Of a stretch of DNA of 5,647 nucleotides, positions 1 to 4,404 are shown one piece after another. How positions within the stretch are numbered: the stretch's first letter is position 1; each line of letters begins with the position of its first letter. The stretch spans positions 1 through 5,647 of the forward strand of contig JACTVF010000165.1 of NCBI GenBank assembly GCA_019695435.1, written 5' to 3'. Position numbers and translations under genes: made by a program. The notes below the pieces were generated by a model. That model searched no databases and was not told where the DNA came from. It saw nothing but the letters and a program-made list of their open reading frames with translations. The DNA is from Methanoregulaceae archaeon. Lineage in GTDB: Archaea; Halobacteriota; Methanomicrobia; Methanomicrobiales; Methanospirillaceae.

Positions 1-1
1 G

Positions 2-34
2 GATGCGATCAAAGGGAAGCGGAGACCGAAATGA
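2..34 (+). CDS. 3' end of a CDS that begins before the window
   Basis: An open frame enters from the left edge, reads DAIKGKRRPK and stops at TGA 32-34. Its stop overlaps the ATG at 31 as ATGA, the same junction used by many genes further on, which is why I accept it as a gene end rather than chance. The last residues are strongly basic. Nothing can be said about function from ten residues. The terminal RRPK-stop is encoded again by the very short frame at 264-287, just before the next ATGA start. Confidence 0.4.
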   Translation, partial: DAIKGKRRPK

Positions 35-261
35 CGGGGCGCGATAAACATAGATTCGATGAATTTTTCCAGCGCCGCAGATGGAAAAAGGAATATTGGT
101 CCGAGTATCACGCTACAATGCACCGCTGCGGATCATATGACGACGGATATTACTGTACCCTCACTACTGAGGAACATCTGGCCCTATGGAAAAGAAATCA
201 CCGACAGACGGTACAGAACATAAATGAGATATGCGGTAAGCCGAGCAGGAGAATAGTGTGA
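31..261 (+). CDS. small hypothetical phage protein (76 aa)
   Basis: I do not recognise this protein. The ATG has a GGAG Shine-Dalgarno at 21-24, six bases upstream, and overlaps the stop of the preceding frame as ATGA. The product is highly charged in its first 25 residues (RDKHRFDEFFQRRRWKKEYW). An aromatic and Cys/His-containing middle follows (HRCGSYDDGYYC, about residues 31-42), then a helical segment TTEEHLALWKRNHRQTVQNI. Two Cys and several His are not in a standard zinc-finger spacing. There is no signal peptide or membrane segment. It is followed after 22 bases by the next start. The SD-ATG block and a HRF codon block at codons 7-9 recur in the next gene at the same spacing. Confidence 0.65.
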   Translation: MTGRDKHRFDEFFQRRRWKKEYWSEYHATMHRCGSYDDGYYCTLTTEEHLALWKRNHRQTVQNINEICGKPSRRIV

Positions 262-263
262 CC

Positions 264-287
264 ATGACGATGCGGAGGCCGAAATGA
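264..287 (+). other. possible 7-codon minigene MTMRRPK
   Basis: ATG at 264 opens a frame of seven codons that stops at TGA 285-287, overlapping the next gene's start as ATGA. Its end RRPK-stop matches the end of the frame closing at 34, within a 16-base block repeated with one mismatch (19-34 and 272-287). It could be a coupling leader peptide. More likely it is the remnant of a duplicated gene end carried along with a translation-start region. An AGGAG at 247-251 is rather far upstream (12 bases). Confidence 0.2.
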
Positions 288-532
288 TTATCCCGCTGCG
301 ACATAGATTCGGTATCAATGTCTGGCGTGAGCAAGGCGGTTGGTGTCTGCGTATCCTTTGCGGATTTCCGGCCCTGTTTGTATTTTGGAGATACCCAGAT
401 GTAACGATGCCTTGGACGTTCAAAACGGGGGTGCAGATTGGATGGATGCCATCGTCCCTGCAAGAAGGTCAAACGATCCCGGCAAAGAGTTGGTTGCGGT
501 TATGGGAAAAACCGCAGGAGCGGAAATCATGA
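284..532 (+). CDS. Trp-rich small hypothetical protein (82 aa)
   Basis: I do not recognise this family. The ATG at 284 follows GGAGG (274-278) at a five-base spacing. The frame ends in an ATGA overlap with the next gene at 529, and both ends support it over the competing frame that covers 340-528. The protein has seven tryptophans in 82 residues. A hydrophobic stretch at about residues 20-35 (WCLRILCGFPALFVFW) is short for a membrane helix and could equally be beta-strand core. The C-terminus is charged (LRLWEKPQERKS). There is no Cys pair of zinc-finger type. Confidence 0.6.
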   Translation: MIIPLRHRFGINVWREQGGWCLRILCGFPALFVFWRYPDVTMPWTFKTGVQIGWMPSSLQEGQTIPAKSWLRLWEKPQERKS

Positions 533-753
533 AGTGGCTCCATAGCACATCCGGCAAGACTAGCCACGCGAACCAACAGTTCGGTCACGCTGACTCCACG
601 AGCATTTTCACCCGCAAGAACTGGGATGACCTCAATGTGGACAAATCCGCCAACTGCATCTCTGGCGGTCACAAGAAGTGTAAGGGCAAGATGCGGAACC
701 TGGGCGAAGGGCCGAAGCGGATTCCGTGCGGTTGTGAGTGCCACCAGAAATAA
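529..753 (+). CDS. small Cys/His-rich protein, putative zinc binder (74 aa)
   Basis: Start chosen at ATG 529, where it overlaps the previous stop as ATGA behind AGGAG (516-520). The same frame extends upstream to a GTG at 340, but that part overlaps the previous gene and has no ribosome site. The first 40 residues are polar, with His at 5, 13 and 20. The second half carries C43, H48, C51 and then a dense C67-G-C69-E-C71-H72 cluster at the very end. The pattern CxxxxHxxC...CxCxCH can coordinate one or two zinc ions. Similar tails occur in small phage proteins of unknown role. Function is not assignable; nucleic-acid or host-protein binding is only a guess. Confidence 0.7.
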   Translation: MKWLHSTSGKTSHANQQFGHADSTSIFTRKNWDDLNVDKSANCISGGHKKCKGKMRNLGEGPKRIPCGCECHQK

Positions 754-778
754 ATTTGCGGGAAACCGCCAAAACCGT

Positions 779-791
779 GGTACGCTGTACC
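779..791. repeat. short inverted repeat before the 804 start
   Basis: GGTAC at 779-783 and GTACC at 787-791 form a perfect 5-bp stem around a 3-base loop, directly abutting the GGAG Shine-Dalgarno (792-795) of the gene at 804. It lies in the only sizeable intergenic gap of the window (754-803), together with two copies of the AAACCG word. It could be a weak RNA hairpin or an operator, but the stem is too short and lacks the U-tract of a terminator. Confidence 0.3.
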
Positions 792-803
792 GGAGTCAAG
801 ACG

Positions 804-989
804 ATGGCAAAGATCAAGTTTGAGGGTTTGGCGACCGTAATCCCAGCCTCAGAAGAGAGTAACCCCGATGCTTACCTCTGCATCGGAAAAGATAACCCAG
901 TGATCCGGGTAGGCAGTAAGAACGATCCAACTTTGCAGGAGATGGCGGACGCACTGAATGAGTGGGCAGGAAAGAATGCAGCGACATGA
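804..989 (+). CDS. small hypothetical protein (61 aa)
   Basis: Not recognised. Start set at ATG 804, eight bases after GGAG (792-795). A GTG at 738 in the same frame would add 22 residues, but it lies inside the previous gene without a Shine-Dalgarno. The product is a compact, soluble, slightly acidic protein. Residues 1-38 look beta-rich (MAKIKFEGLATVIPA, then AYLCIGKDNPVIRVGS) and residues 42-58 form a predicted helix (PTLQEMADALNEWAGKN). There are no zinc-type Cys pairs. This gene is the first after the 50-base gap, so it is the only place where a local promoter could plausibly sit, but I see no convincing -35/-10 pair. Confidence 0.6.
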   Translation: MAKIKFEGLATVIPASEESNPDAYLCIGKDNPVIRVGSKNDPTLQEMADALNEWAGKNAAT

Positions 990-1167
990 ATCCCACATCG
1001 CGCTCATCGAAAACGGTTTTAGACCGTCGGGAAACCGTGCGGGTGTGTGGGTTGATGAGGCTGAGATCCGAGTTTGGGACTCAACCAAGGTTGTGAGGCC
1101 AGCGCGGTTTTGGGATTGGACACCGCAGCGAATCTTTGAGGAACTCGACCGGGAAGTAGCGGCGTGA
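976..1167 (+). CDS. small hypothetical protein (63 aa)
   Basis: Not recognised. ATG 976 is preferred because AGGA lies at 968-971 just upstream. ATG 958 in the same frame would add six residues and is possible. The frame overlaps the end of the previous gene by 14 bases and ends in a GTGA overlap with the next start at 1164. The middle looks beta-rich (NRAGVWVDEAEIRVWD, about residues 20-35), followed by RPARFWDW and a C-terminal acidic helix (PQRIFEELDREVAA). Two CGGTTTT words lie inside the gene in different codon phases. No signal peptide or metal site. Confidence 0.55.
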   Translation: MQRHESHIALIENGFRPSGNRAGVWVDEAEIRVWDSTKVVRPARFWDWTPQRIFEELDREVAA

Positions 1168-1427
1168 GGATTTGGACTTGCGATGTCTGCGGTTTTTCGG
1201 GGCCGTGGCGAGACGGTAAATCCGCCATCTACGGTTCGATATTAACGGAAGAAGAGGGGATACCGCAGTTTTACATCTGCTCACTGGCGTGCCAGAACAC
1301 AGTGAAGGACAACATCGACACGGAGTGGCGGATCAAGGTAGAGGCAGCGAAATTGCCCGAACGGCAAATGAAGGTGTTTAGAAAAGCATTTCGATCAAAG
1401 GGGAACCGTGAAGACCTACATTTGTGA
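1164..1427 (+). CDS. zinc-binding protein, TRASH/treble-clef-like (87 aa)
   Basis: The GTG start at 1164 overlaps the previous stop as GTGA, with CGGGAAG upstream (1150-1156). Cys pairs C6-x2-C9 (TCDVCGF) and C39-x3-C43 (YICSLACQ) give a CxxC...CxxxC arrangement. The second half resembles the YxCSxxC signature of TRASH/MYM-type zinc domains, which bind metals or proteins. The distance between pairs (29 residues) is longer than the usual TRASH spacing. The C-terminal 45 residues are charged and helical (VEAAKLPERQMKVFRKAFRS). The last seven codons overlap the start of the phosphatase gene, so the two are probably translationally coupled. Family assignment is by motif only. Confidence 0.65.
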   Translation: MRIWTCDVCGFSGPWRDGKSAIYGSILTEEEGIPQFYICSLACQNTVKDNIDTEWRIKVEAAKLPERQMKVFRKAFRSKGNREDLHL

Positions 1428-1872
1428 TTTGGATGGAACCGTGGCGGATATCTCGCATCGCCTCCACTACATCGACCGCACCCGAGAGGGAGGGCCGGAC
1501 TGGGATGCGTTCTTCGACGCCTGCGGTTCCGACGAACCGATTCAGAATGTGATTGATGTTGTTCGCGCCATCGGTTTTCAGGGATGGCACGATGACCAAA
1601 CGGAAATCATTTACCTGACTGGCCGCTCCGAGCGTGTGCGCGATAAAACAACCGCATGGTTGCATTACAACGGACTCCCGAAGGGTGAGTTGATTATGCG
1701 TCGGGATGGCGACCATCGGCCCGACACGATCACGAAGCGAGAGTTGATGGAGAAACTTGCGAGTGAGGGCCGGGTAGTGGTCGGTGTTTTCGAAGACCGC
1801 CCGTCGATGTGTCGCCTCTGGCGTGAACTCGGTTTGACGGTTTTTCAAGTCGGTTCTGGCGAGGAGTTCTGA
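1408..1872 (+). CDS. HAD-superfamily phosphatase, PseT / polynucleotide 3'-phosphatase type (154 aa)
   Basis: This is the most secure functional call. Motif I is ICDLDGTVAD with nucleophile D7 and acid/base D9. Motif II is YLTGRSER with T71. Motif III is K110, in a RPDTITKREL context typical of the phosphatase half of phage T4 PseT. Motif IV is VFEDRPSM with D130. HAD enzymes of this type remove 3'-phosphates from DNA or RNA ends through an aspartyl-phosphate, with Mg2+ bound by D7, D9 and D130. The length fits the phosphatase domain alone; there is no Walker A kinase half here. The GTG start at 1408 follows AAGGGGAA (1398-1405) and overlaps the preceding gene by 20 bases. Likely cytoplasmic end-healing or nucleotide salvage during infection; exact substrate unknown. 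Confidence 0.88.
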   Translation: MKTYICDLDGTVADISHRLHYIDRTREGGPDWDAFFDACGSDEPIQNVIDVVRAIGFQGWHDDQTEIIYLTGRSERVRDKTTAWLHYNGLPKGELIMRRDGDHRPDTITKRELMEKLASEGRVVVGVFEDRPSMCRLWRELGLTVFQVGSGEEF

Positions 1873-1873
1873 G

Positions 1874-2083
1874 ATGGCAGACGAAAGCCTCCTCGGTTTA
1901 CTCCTCCGTGCTCACGCCGAAACCGCTGCACAAGAGCATGGCGAGCGATACGTGTTCGACAATATCTCTGCCTCTGCTTTCTACGGTCAGGCGAAGCAGA
2001 GTATCGAATGCGCCATCCGTCAGATCGGTTTTGCGGAGATGCACGTCGCTCGGCAGGGCGAGAGGAAGGGGAAAACCGAATGA
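1874..2083 (+). CDS. small helical hypothetical protein (69 aa)
   Basis: Not recognised. ATG 1874 sits one base after the phosphatase stop (1870-1872), with GAGGAG at 1861-1866 inside the phosphatase end, so expression is coupled. Two helical stretches are likely: ESLLGLLLRAHAETAAQEHG (about residues 4-23) and SAFYGQAKQSIECAIRQIGF (about 34-53), separated by ERYVFDNIS. The C-terminus is polar and basic, ending GERKGKTE. The following gene ends almost the same way (EEKGKTN) because both ends are encoded by a repeated junction sequence. No metal site, signal or membrane segment. Confidence 0.65.
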   Translation: MADESLLGLLLRAHAETAAQEHGERYVFDNISASAFYGQAKQSIECAIRQIGFAEMHVARQGERKGKTE

Positions 2084-2274
2084 TTGGTCGCTGGATGCAG
2101 TGGCTTGTCGAGTGGGCCTGTACCCACAAGTGGCGTCCAGCATCTACCTCTCGCGGCCCTGCGCGTTGGTGCGAACGCTGCCAGAGAACCGAGGACAGAA
2201 CTAAAGAAGAGTTCTACGCTGAGTTTGGGCGGATGCCACACCGCTGGTACGAGGAGAAGGGGAAAACAAATTGA
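2080..2274 (+). CDS. small CxH/CxxC putative zinc protein (64 aa)
   Basis: Start chosen at ATG 2080, in ATGA overlap with the previous stop and behind AAGGGG (2066-2071). An upstream ATG at 2008 lies inside the previous gene. The N-terminus is Trp-rich (MIGRWMQWLVEWACTHKW). A potential zinc site is formed by C14-x-H16 and C31-x2-C34 (RWCERCQRTE). This CxHxW...RWCxxC layout is common among small phage proteins of unknown function. The C-terminal part is charged (TKEEFYAEFGRMPHRWYEE). Host-protein or nucleic-acid binding is possible but not shown. It ends in a TTGA overlap with the next gene. Confidence 0.7.
   Translation: MIGRWMQWLVEWACTHKWRPASTSRGPARWCERCQRTEDRTKEEFYAEFGRMPHRWYEEKGKTN
2256..2271 (+). 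promoter_or_regulatory. ribosome-binding region supporting a TTG start
   Basis: The 12-mer GAAGGGGAAAAC at 2256-2267 is identical to 2065-2076, and in both places it ends exactly three bases before a start codon: ATG 2080 and TTG 2271. In both cases the start codon overlaps the upstream stop (ATGA, TTGA). This parallel is the main reason to accept TTG 2271 as a real start. Confidence 0.55.
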
Positions 2275-2477
2275 GTTACTTTGACGACCAGATGGACTGT
2301 TGGTTCGAGAACGACTGTAAAGGACGAATCGAGGACTACACCCCATTCTTCCGTTCCACTCCACCAAAGAAAGTGAGTAGCGATGACCGCACCAATCGAA
2401 GAAAGCGTCAATCGGATCAAGCAAACGGTAAACTGGTTTCCCGGTCTGCTTCTCGGTTTGGAAAGGCAGTGCGGTAA
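2271..2477 (+). CDS. acidic small protein with TTG start (68 aa)
   Basis: The first 25 residues are acidic and aromatic (SYFDDQMDCWFENDCKGRIE) and resemble the DxWFExxCKGxxEDY stretch I recall from phage proteins, usually near a C-terminus. No stronger identification is possible. The TTG start is supported by a junction sequence shared with the ATG at 2080. The last 32 residues are basic and overlap the start of the ATPase gene by 95 bases in another frame. That tail looks like low-information sequence and may exist only because no stop intervenes. The gap 2275-2382 would otherwise be empty, which in so dense a region argues for a gene here. Confidence 0.5.
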   Translation: MSYFDDQMDCWFENDCKGRIEDYTPFFRSTPPKKVSSDDRTNRRKRQSDQANGKLVSRSASRFGKAVR

Positions 2478-2748
2478 GTCGCGAGCCATCCTTGAACTCG
2501 TTCGCGAGAAACATTCGGGAGATGCATTCATCTTCTCTCCTAACCAGATGCTGTCACGGCTGATGAGCAATAGGTATCGGGACTTGTATCCGAAAACCGT
2601 TCAGCCTCCGTGCATTTCGGACACTAAGTTTGTGCGTGGCTCTATGTGGCCGATCTATGTCGATGAATGGTGGATGCTGCAACGGCGCATGCAGGAAGAA
2701 CTGATGGAAACGGGGCGAGTAGTCTGTCGTCTCGGAACGGAGAAATAA
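2383..2748 (+). CDS. miniature P-loop ATPase-like phage protein (121 aa)
   Basis: ATG 2383 is the first start after an in-frame stop (2374-2376); its Shine-Dalgarno is weak. The region LGLERQCGKSRAILEL (residues 24-39) matches a Walker A position with GKS at 31-33, but the leading Gly is not at the standard distance. A beta-strand DAFIFSPN (47-54) follows. RGSMWPIYVDEWWML (85-99) gives a convincing Walker B with D94-E95. Short phage proteins of this plan, [GP]RQxGKT then strand, then RG..P..hDE, are widespread; they contain half of a RecA-like fold and their role is uncertain. The altered Gly and the VDEWW segment are unusual. Nucleotide binding is inferred, not certain. Confidence 0.68.
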   Translation: MTAPIEESVNRIKQTVNWFPGLLLGLERQCGKSRAILELVREKHSGDAFIFSPNQMLSRLMSNRYRDLYPKTVQPPCISDTKFVRGSMWPIYVDEWWMLQRRMQEELMETGRVVCRLGTEK

Positions 2749-2749
2749 A

Positions 2750-3262
2750 ATGGCTGAGGAAGTTGGAGTACGCTGCCCACGTTGCGGCTTCGGGCAAGAC
2801 ACGGACGGTGACGGACACTGTGCCTGGTGCCATAACCGTTCAGACGAAGAAGCGGCGGTGATGAAATCGTTTTCGGAAAGTCCCGATGCGCCGGATTCTA
2901 TAAGTGTTCCGATGCGCCGCAAGAGCGGGGTGGAGTTGATCGCTGAGGAGCGTGGAAGACAGATAACATCTGAGGGATGGTCTGAGAGTCACGACGATAC
3001 TCACACCAATGGTGAGTTGGCGAGGGCCGGGTTGAGTTATCTGGACACAGCACGTAAGCAGATATTGGGTGCCAGTCCCGAGCATGCTATGCTTCGTTCC
3101 GATTTCTGGCCGAATGAATGGGGAACCTCGTGGTGGAAGCCAGTGGACGATCCAGCGCGGCAGACAGCGGCACTGCCTAGTCATATTGTGCGCAACATCG
3201 TCAAAGGATGCTCACTTCTGGCGGCCGAAATCGACCGTCTGCAACGGAAAGGGACTGCATAA
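2750..3262 (+). CDS. zinc-ribbon fused to a conserved phage ERxRQ/EGW domain (170 aa)
   Basis: ATG 2750 follows GGAG (2739-2742) at seven bases, directly after the previous stop. Residues 9-28 form a zinc-ribbon: C9-x2-C12 and C24-x2-C27-H28, with an acidic DTDGDG loop between. After a Ser/Asp linker (29-57), residues 60-167 match a widespread phage domain I recall by its signature: ELIAEERGRQITSEGW, HDDTHTNGELARAGLSYL, DFWPNEWGTSWWKP, and finally RNIVKGCSLLAAEIDRL. The family is mostly alpha-helical. Its conserved E/R/H/D residues suggest a ligand or metal site, and a nucleotide-related role is conceivable but unproven. The N-terminal zinc-ribbon is an addition I do not associate with the usual form. 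Confidence 0.75.
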   Translation: MAEEVGVRCPRCGFGQDTDGDGHCAWCHNRSDEEAAVMKSFSESPDAPDSISVPMRRKSGVELIAEERGRQITSEGWSESHDDTHTNGELARAGLSYLDTARKQILGASPEHAMLRSDFWPNEWGTSWWKPVDDPARQTAALPSHIVRNIVKGCSLLAAEIDRLQRKGTA

Positions 3263-3549
3263 TGGCATCGTTCTGGGTGAACGGAATCGTCGCGCAGCGG
3301 GACAAGCAGCCCTACATCCAACTCTCAAATGAAAACGGGATGTTGGGTCAACTATCTATGGCGGAGGCGCGGAATGTCGCGCATGACATTCTGACGATGT
3401 GTGCGAGAACCGAGGCTGATGCAATGGTTCTGAAATTCTTCGCAAAGAGTGACTTCCCCGACGGTGCCGGTGCTGCGCTGATGCAGGGCTTTAGTGACTT
3501 CCGAGCGGAATTAGACGACGAGAAAGTCGAAAGGAGCCACCGGGGATGA
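3262..3549 (+). CDS. conserved phage protein of unknown function (95 aa)
   Basis: ATG 3262 overlaps the previous TAA as TAATG, with GGAAAGGG (3246-3253) upstream. It matches a common phage small-protein plan: an N-terminal beta-hairpin (FWVNGIVAQRDKQPYIQLS, residues 4-22), then QLSMAEARNVAHDILTMCARTEADA (30-54), where the EAR...A..IL...A..EADA pattern is the family hallmark, and then a C-terminal helical pair (MVLKFFAKSDF, AALMQGFSDFRAEL). The function of this family is not known to me. The gene ends in an ATGA overlap with the next, and its last codons contain that gene's AAGGAG site. No AAAACCG word occurs in it, unlike most upstream genes. Confidence 0.75.
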   Translation: MASFWVNGIVAQRDKQPYIQLSNENGMLGQLSMAEARNVAHDILTMCARTEADAMVLKFFAKSDFPDGAGAALMQGFSDFRAELDDEKVERSHRG

Positions 3550-3896
3550 TTCGCTCAACATATACCTACGTGACCATGGACGTCAGCCCATCGACCTACG
3601 CGGAAATCCGCAAGAAGTTGGTGGACGCACAGTACCACCACGCGATTACAGGGGACGGTGACGAAGAGGTCTTGGATATGCACGGACTCGCGCTGACCAA
3701 GGAAATTCCAGACGGAACCATCCTCGAAGTAGGCGATGACTCGGTAACCGTTAAGGGTGTGCCCGACTACCTCCGCGACGATGCCCCATGTATCGTTTGT
3801 TTGGACTGCGGAAGGAAGAGTTGGAGCAATCTTCGTGGCGACATCTGCGACATGATCCAGCCCAACGGATCGCGCTGTAAGGGAGTATTCGCATGA
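3546..3896 (+). CDS. conserved phage protein with C-terminal Cys cluster (116 aa)
   Basis: ATG 3546 overlaps the previous stop (ATGA) behind a strong AAGGAG (3531-3536, nine-base spacing). Residues 8-50 match a family common in phages: YVTMDVSPSTYAEIRKKLVD, AQYHHAI and LDMHGLAL, with the MDVSP...EI..KL...Y.HA......DMHG pattern. A beta-rich linker follows (51-80). The C-terminus holds C82, C85, C88, C101 and C111 in CIVCLDCGRKSW...DICDMIQPNGSRCKG, which could bind zinc in a ribbon-like fold. Met11 is a possible alternative start because family members often begin near there. The family's function is unknown to me. It overlaps the following gene by four bases. Confidence 0.76.
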   Translation: MIRSTYTYVTMDVSPSTYAEIRKKLVDAQYHHAITGDGDEEVLDMHGLALTKEIPDGTILEVGDDSVTVKGVPDYLRDDAPCIVCLDCGRKSWSNLRGDICDMIQPNGSRCKGVFA

Positions 3897-4162
3897 CCCA
3901 GAAATTGCTCATGGGAGGTCACGAATACGAATGCGGCATCGACTACGCCTCGGGCGTAGAGGTAGTCGACCAGTACATGCGCCCAACCGCAGAGCATCCT
4001 CACGGCTCGTGGCTGCACAAGGTTGGGGATCAAGTAATGATAGCGACCGGACACTTCGCAATCGAGCATCCGGGGAAACCGAGTCCGTACTTCCACGATG
4101 GACCGCCGTTTGTACTACTTGATTTTGGGGAGGAGTGGCCGTGGCAGAAGCCCGCGAAGTAA
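3893..4162 (+). CDS. hypothetical protein (89 aa)
   Basis: Not recognised. ATG 3893 is in ATGA overlap with the previous stop and follows GGGAG (3881-3885) at seven bases. The product looks like a small beta-rich globular protein, His- and aromatic-rich: GGHEYECGIDYASGVEVVDQ, then EHPHGSWLHKVGDQVMIATG, then a Pro-rich FHDGPPFVLLDFGEEWPW. Seven His residues (H10, H35, H37, H42, H54, H59, H68) could include a metal site, but no known motif is formed. The last 22 bases overlap the next gene when its GTG at 4141 is used. Confidence 0.65.
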   Translation: MTQKLLMGGHEYECGIDYASGVEVVDQYMRPTAEHPHGSWLHKVGDQVMIATGHFAIEHPGKPSPYFHDGPPFVLLDFGEEWPWQKPAK

Positions 4163-4404
4163 TCCGCTGTCCGCATTGCCGTCTAAACCAATTTATGACT
4201 GTGAATTTGCTGTGCCGCCGCTGCAAATATCCGCTCACGGTTTTCGCGGTCCAGCCGCCGGAAAAACCGCCTGAACCGGAGCCGGAACCGTTTGTGAAGC
4301 CCCCAGAACCGCAGAAGGGTATGACGGAAGAGGAATTCAAAACCGCGATGGATAGCCTGCGTGGTATCACAATAGGAGTGGACGGAGAATATGAACGTAA
4401 ATGA
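4141..4404 (+). CDS. zinc-ribbon protein with proline-rich hinge (87 aa)
   Basis: Start chosen at GTG 4141, five bases after AGGAG (4131-4135). A GTG at 4135 is in frame but lies within that site. Zinc ligands are C10-x2-C13 and C25-x2-C28. The core reads RCPHCRLNQFMT...LCRRCKYPL and recalls the N-terminal ribbon of some bacterial helix-turn-helix regulators (CPxC..QFMT...CRRC). A proline/glutamate hinge follows at 38-58 (QPPEKPPEPEPEPFV and beyond), then a short helical tail GMTEEEFKTAMDSLRGITI where a DNA-binding domain might be expected. This may be a reduced regulator or a zinc-mediated protein-interaction module. Overlaps both neighbours (22 and 14 bases). Confidence 0.68.
   Translation: MAEAREVIRCPHCRLNQFMTVNLLCRRCKYPLTVFAVQPPEKPPEPEPEPFVKPPEPQKGMTEEEFKTAMDSLRGITIGVDGEYERK

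Larger units (their letters stand above)
19..311 (+). repeat. paired start-region repeat (genes at 31 and 284)
   Basis: The 16-base block at 19-34 recurs at 272-287 with a single mismatch and covers Shine-Dalgarno, start codon and the overlapping stop. A second block, ACATAGATTCG, is identical at 48-58 and 301-311. Both blocks lie at the same distance from the ATG (17 bases for the second), and in both genes it encodes His-Arg-Phe at codons 7-9. The 13 bases between the blocks are unrelated. Confidence 0.55.

Noticed and set aside
340..528. GTG-started upstream extension of the gene at 529
   Set aside because: It overlaps the gene at 284-532 in another frame, lacks a Shine-Dalgarno, and the ATG at 529 has both AGGAG and an ATGA junction.
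1013..1027. ACGGT-TTTAG-ACCGT inverted repeat as a terminator
   Set aside because: The stem is five base pairs, has no following U-tract and lies inside the gene at 976-1167. It mostly reflects one copy of the CGGTTTT word.
1378..1848. 156-codon open frame on the minus strand
   Set aside because: It lies exactly opposite the HAD phosphatase gene, whose catalytic motifs are intact. It has no ribosome site and is a shadow of the sense codons.
2020..2514. 164-codon minus-strand frame
   Set aside because: It spans four overlapping + strand genes with good ribosome sites and shows no recognisable protein motif.
508..2599. CRISPR or tandem repeat array
   Set aside because: The repeated words are only seven bases long, irregularly spaced, on both strands and mostly inside coding sequence.
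3909..4370. 153-codon minus-strand frame opposite 3893-4404
   Set aside because: It covers two well-supported + strand genes, has low-complexity Ser/Arg/Gly composition, and has no start context.
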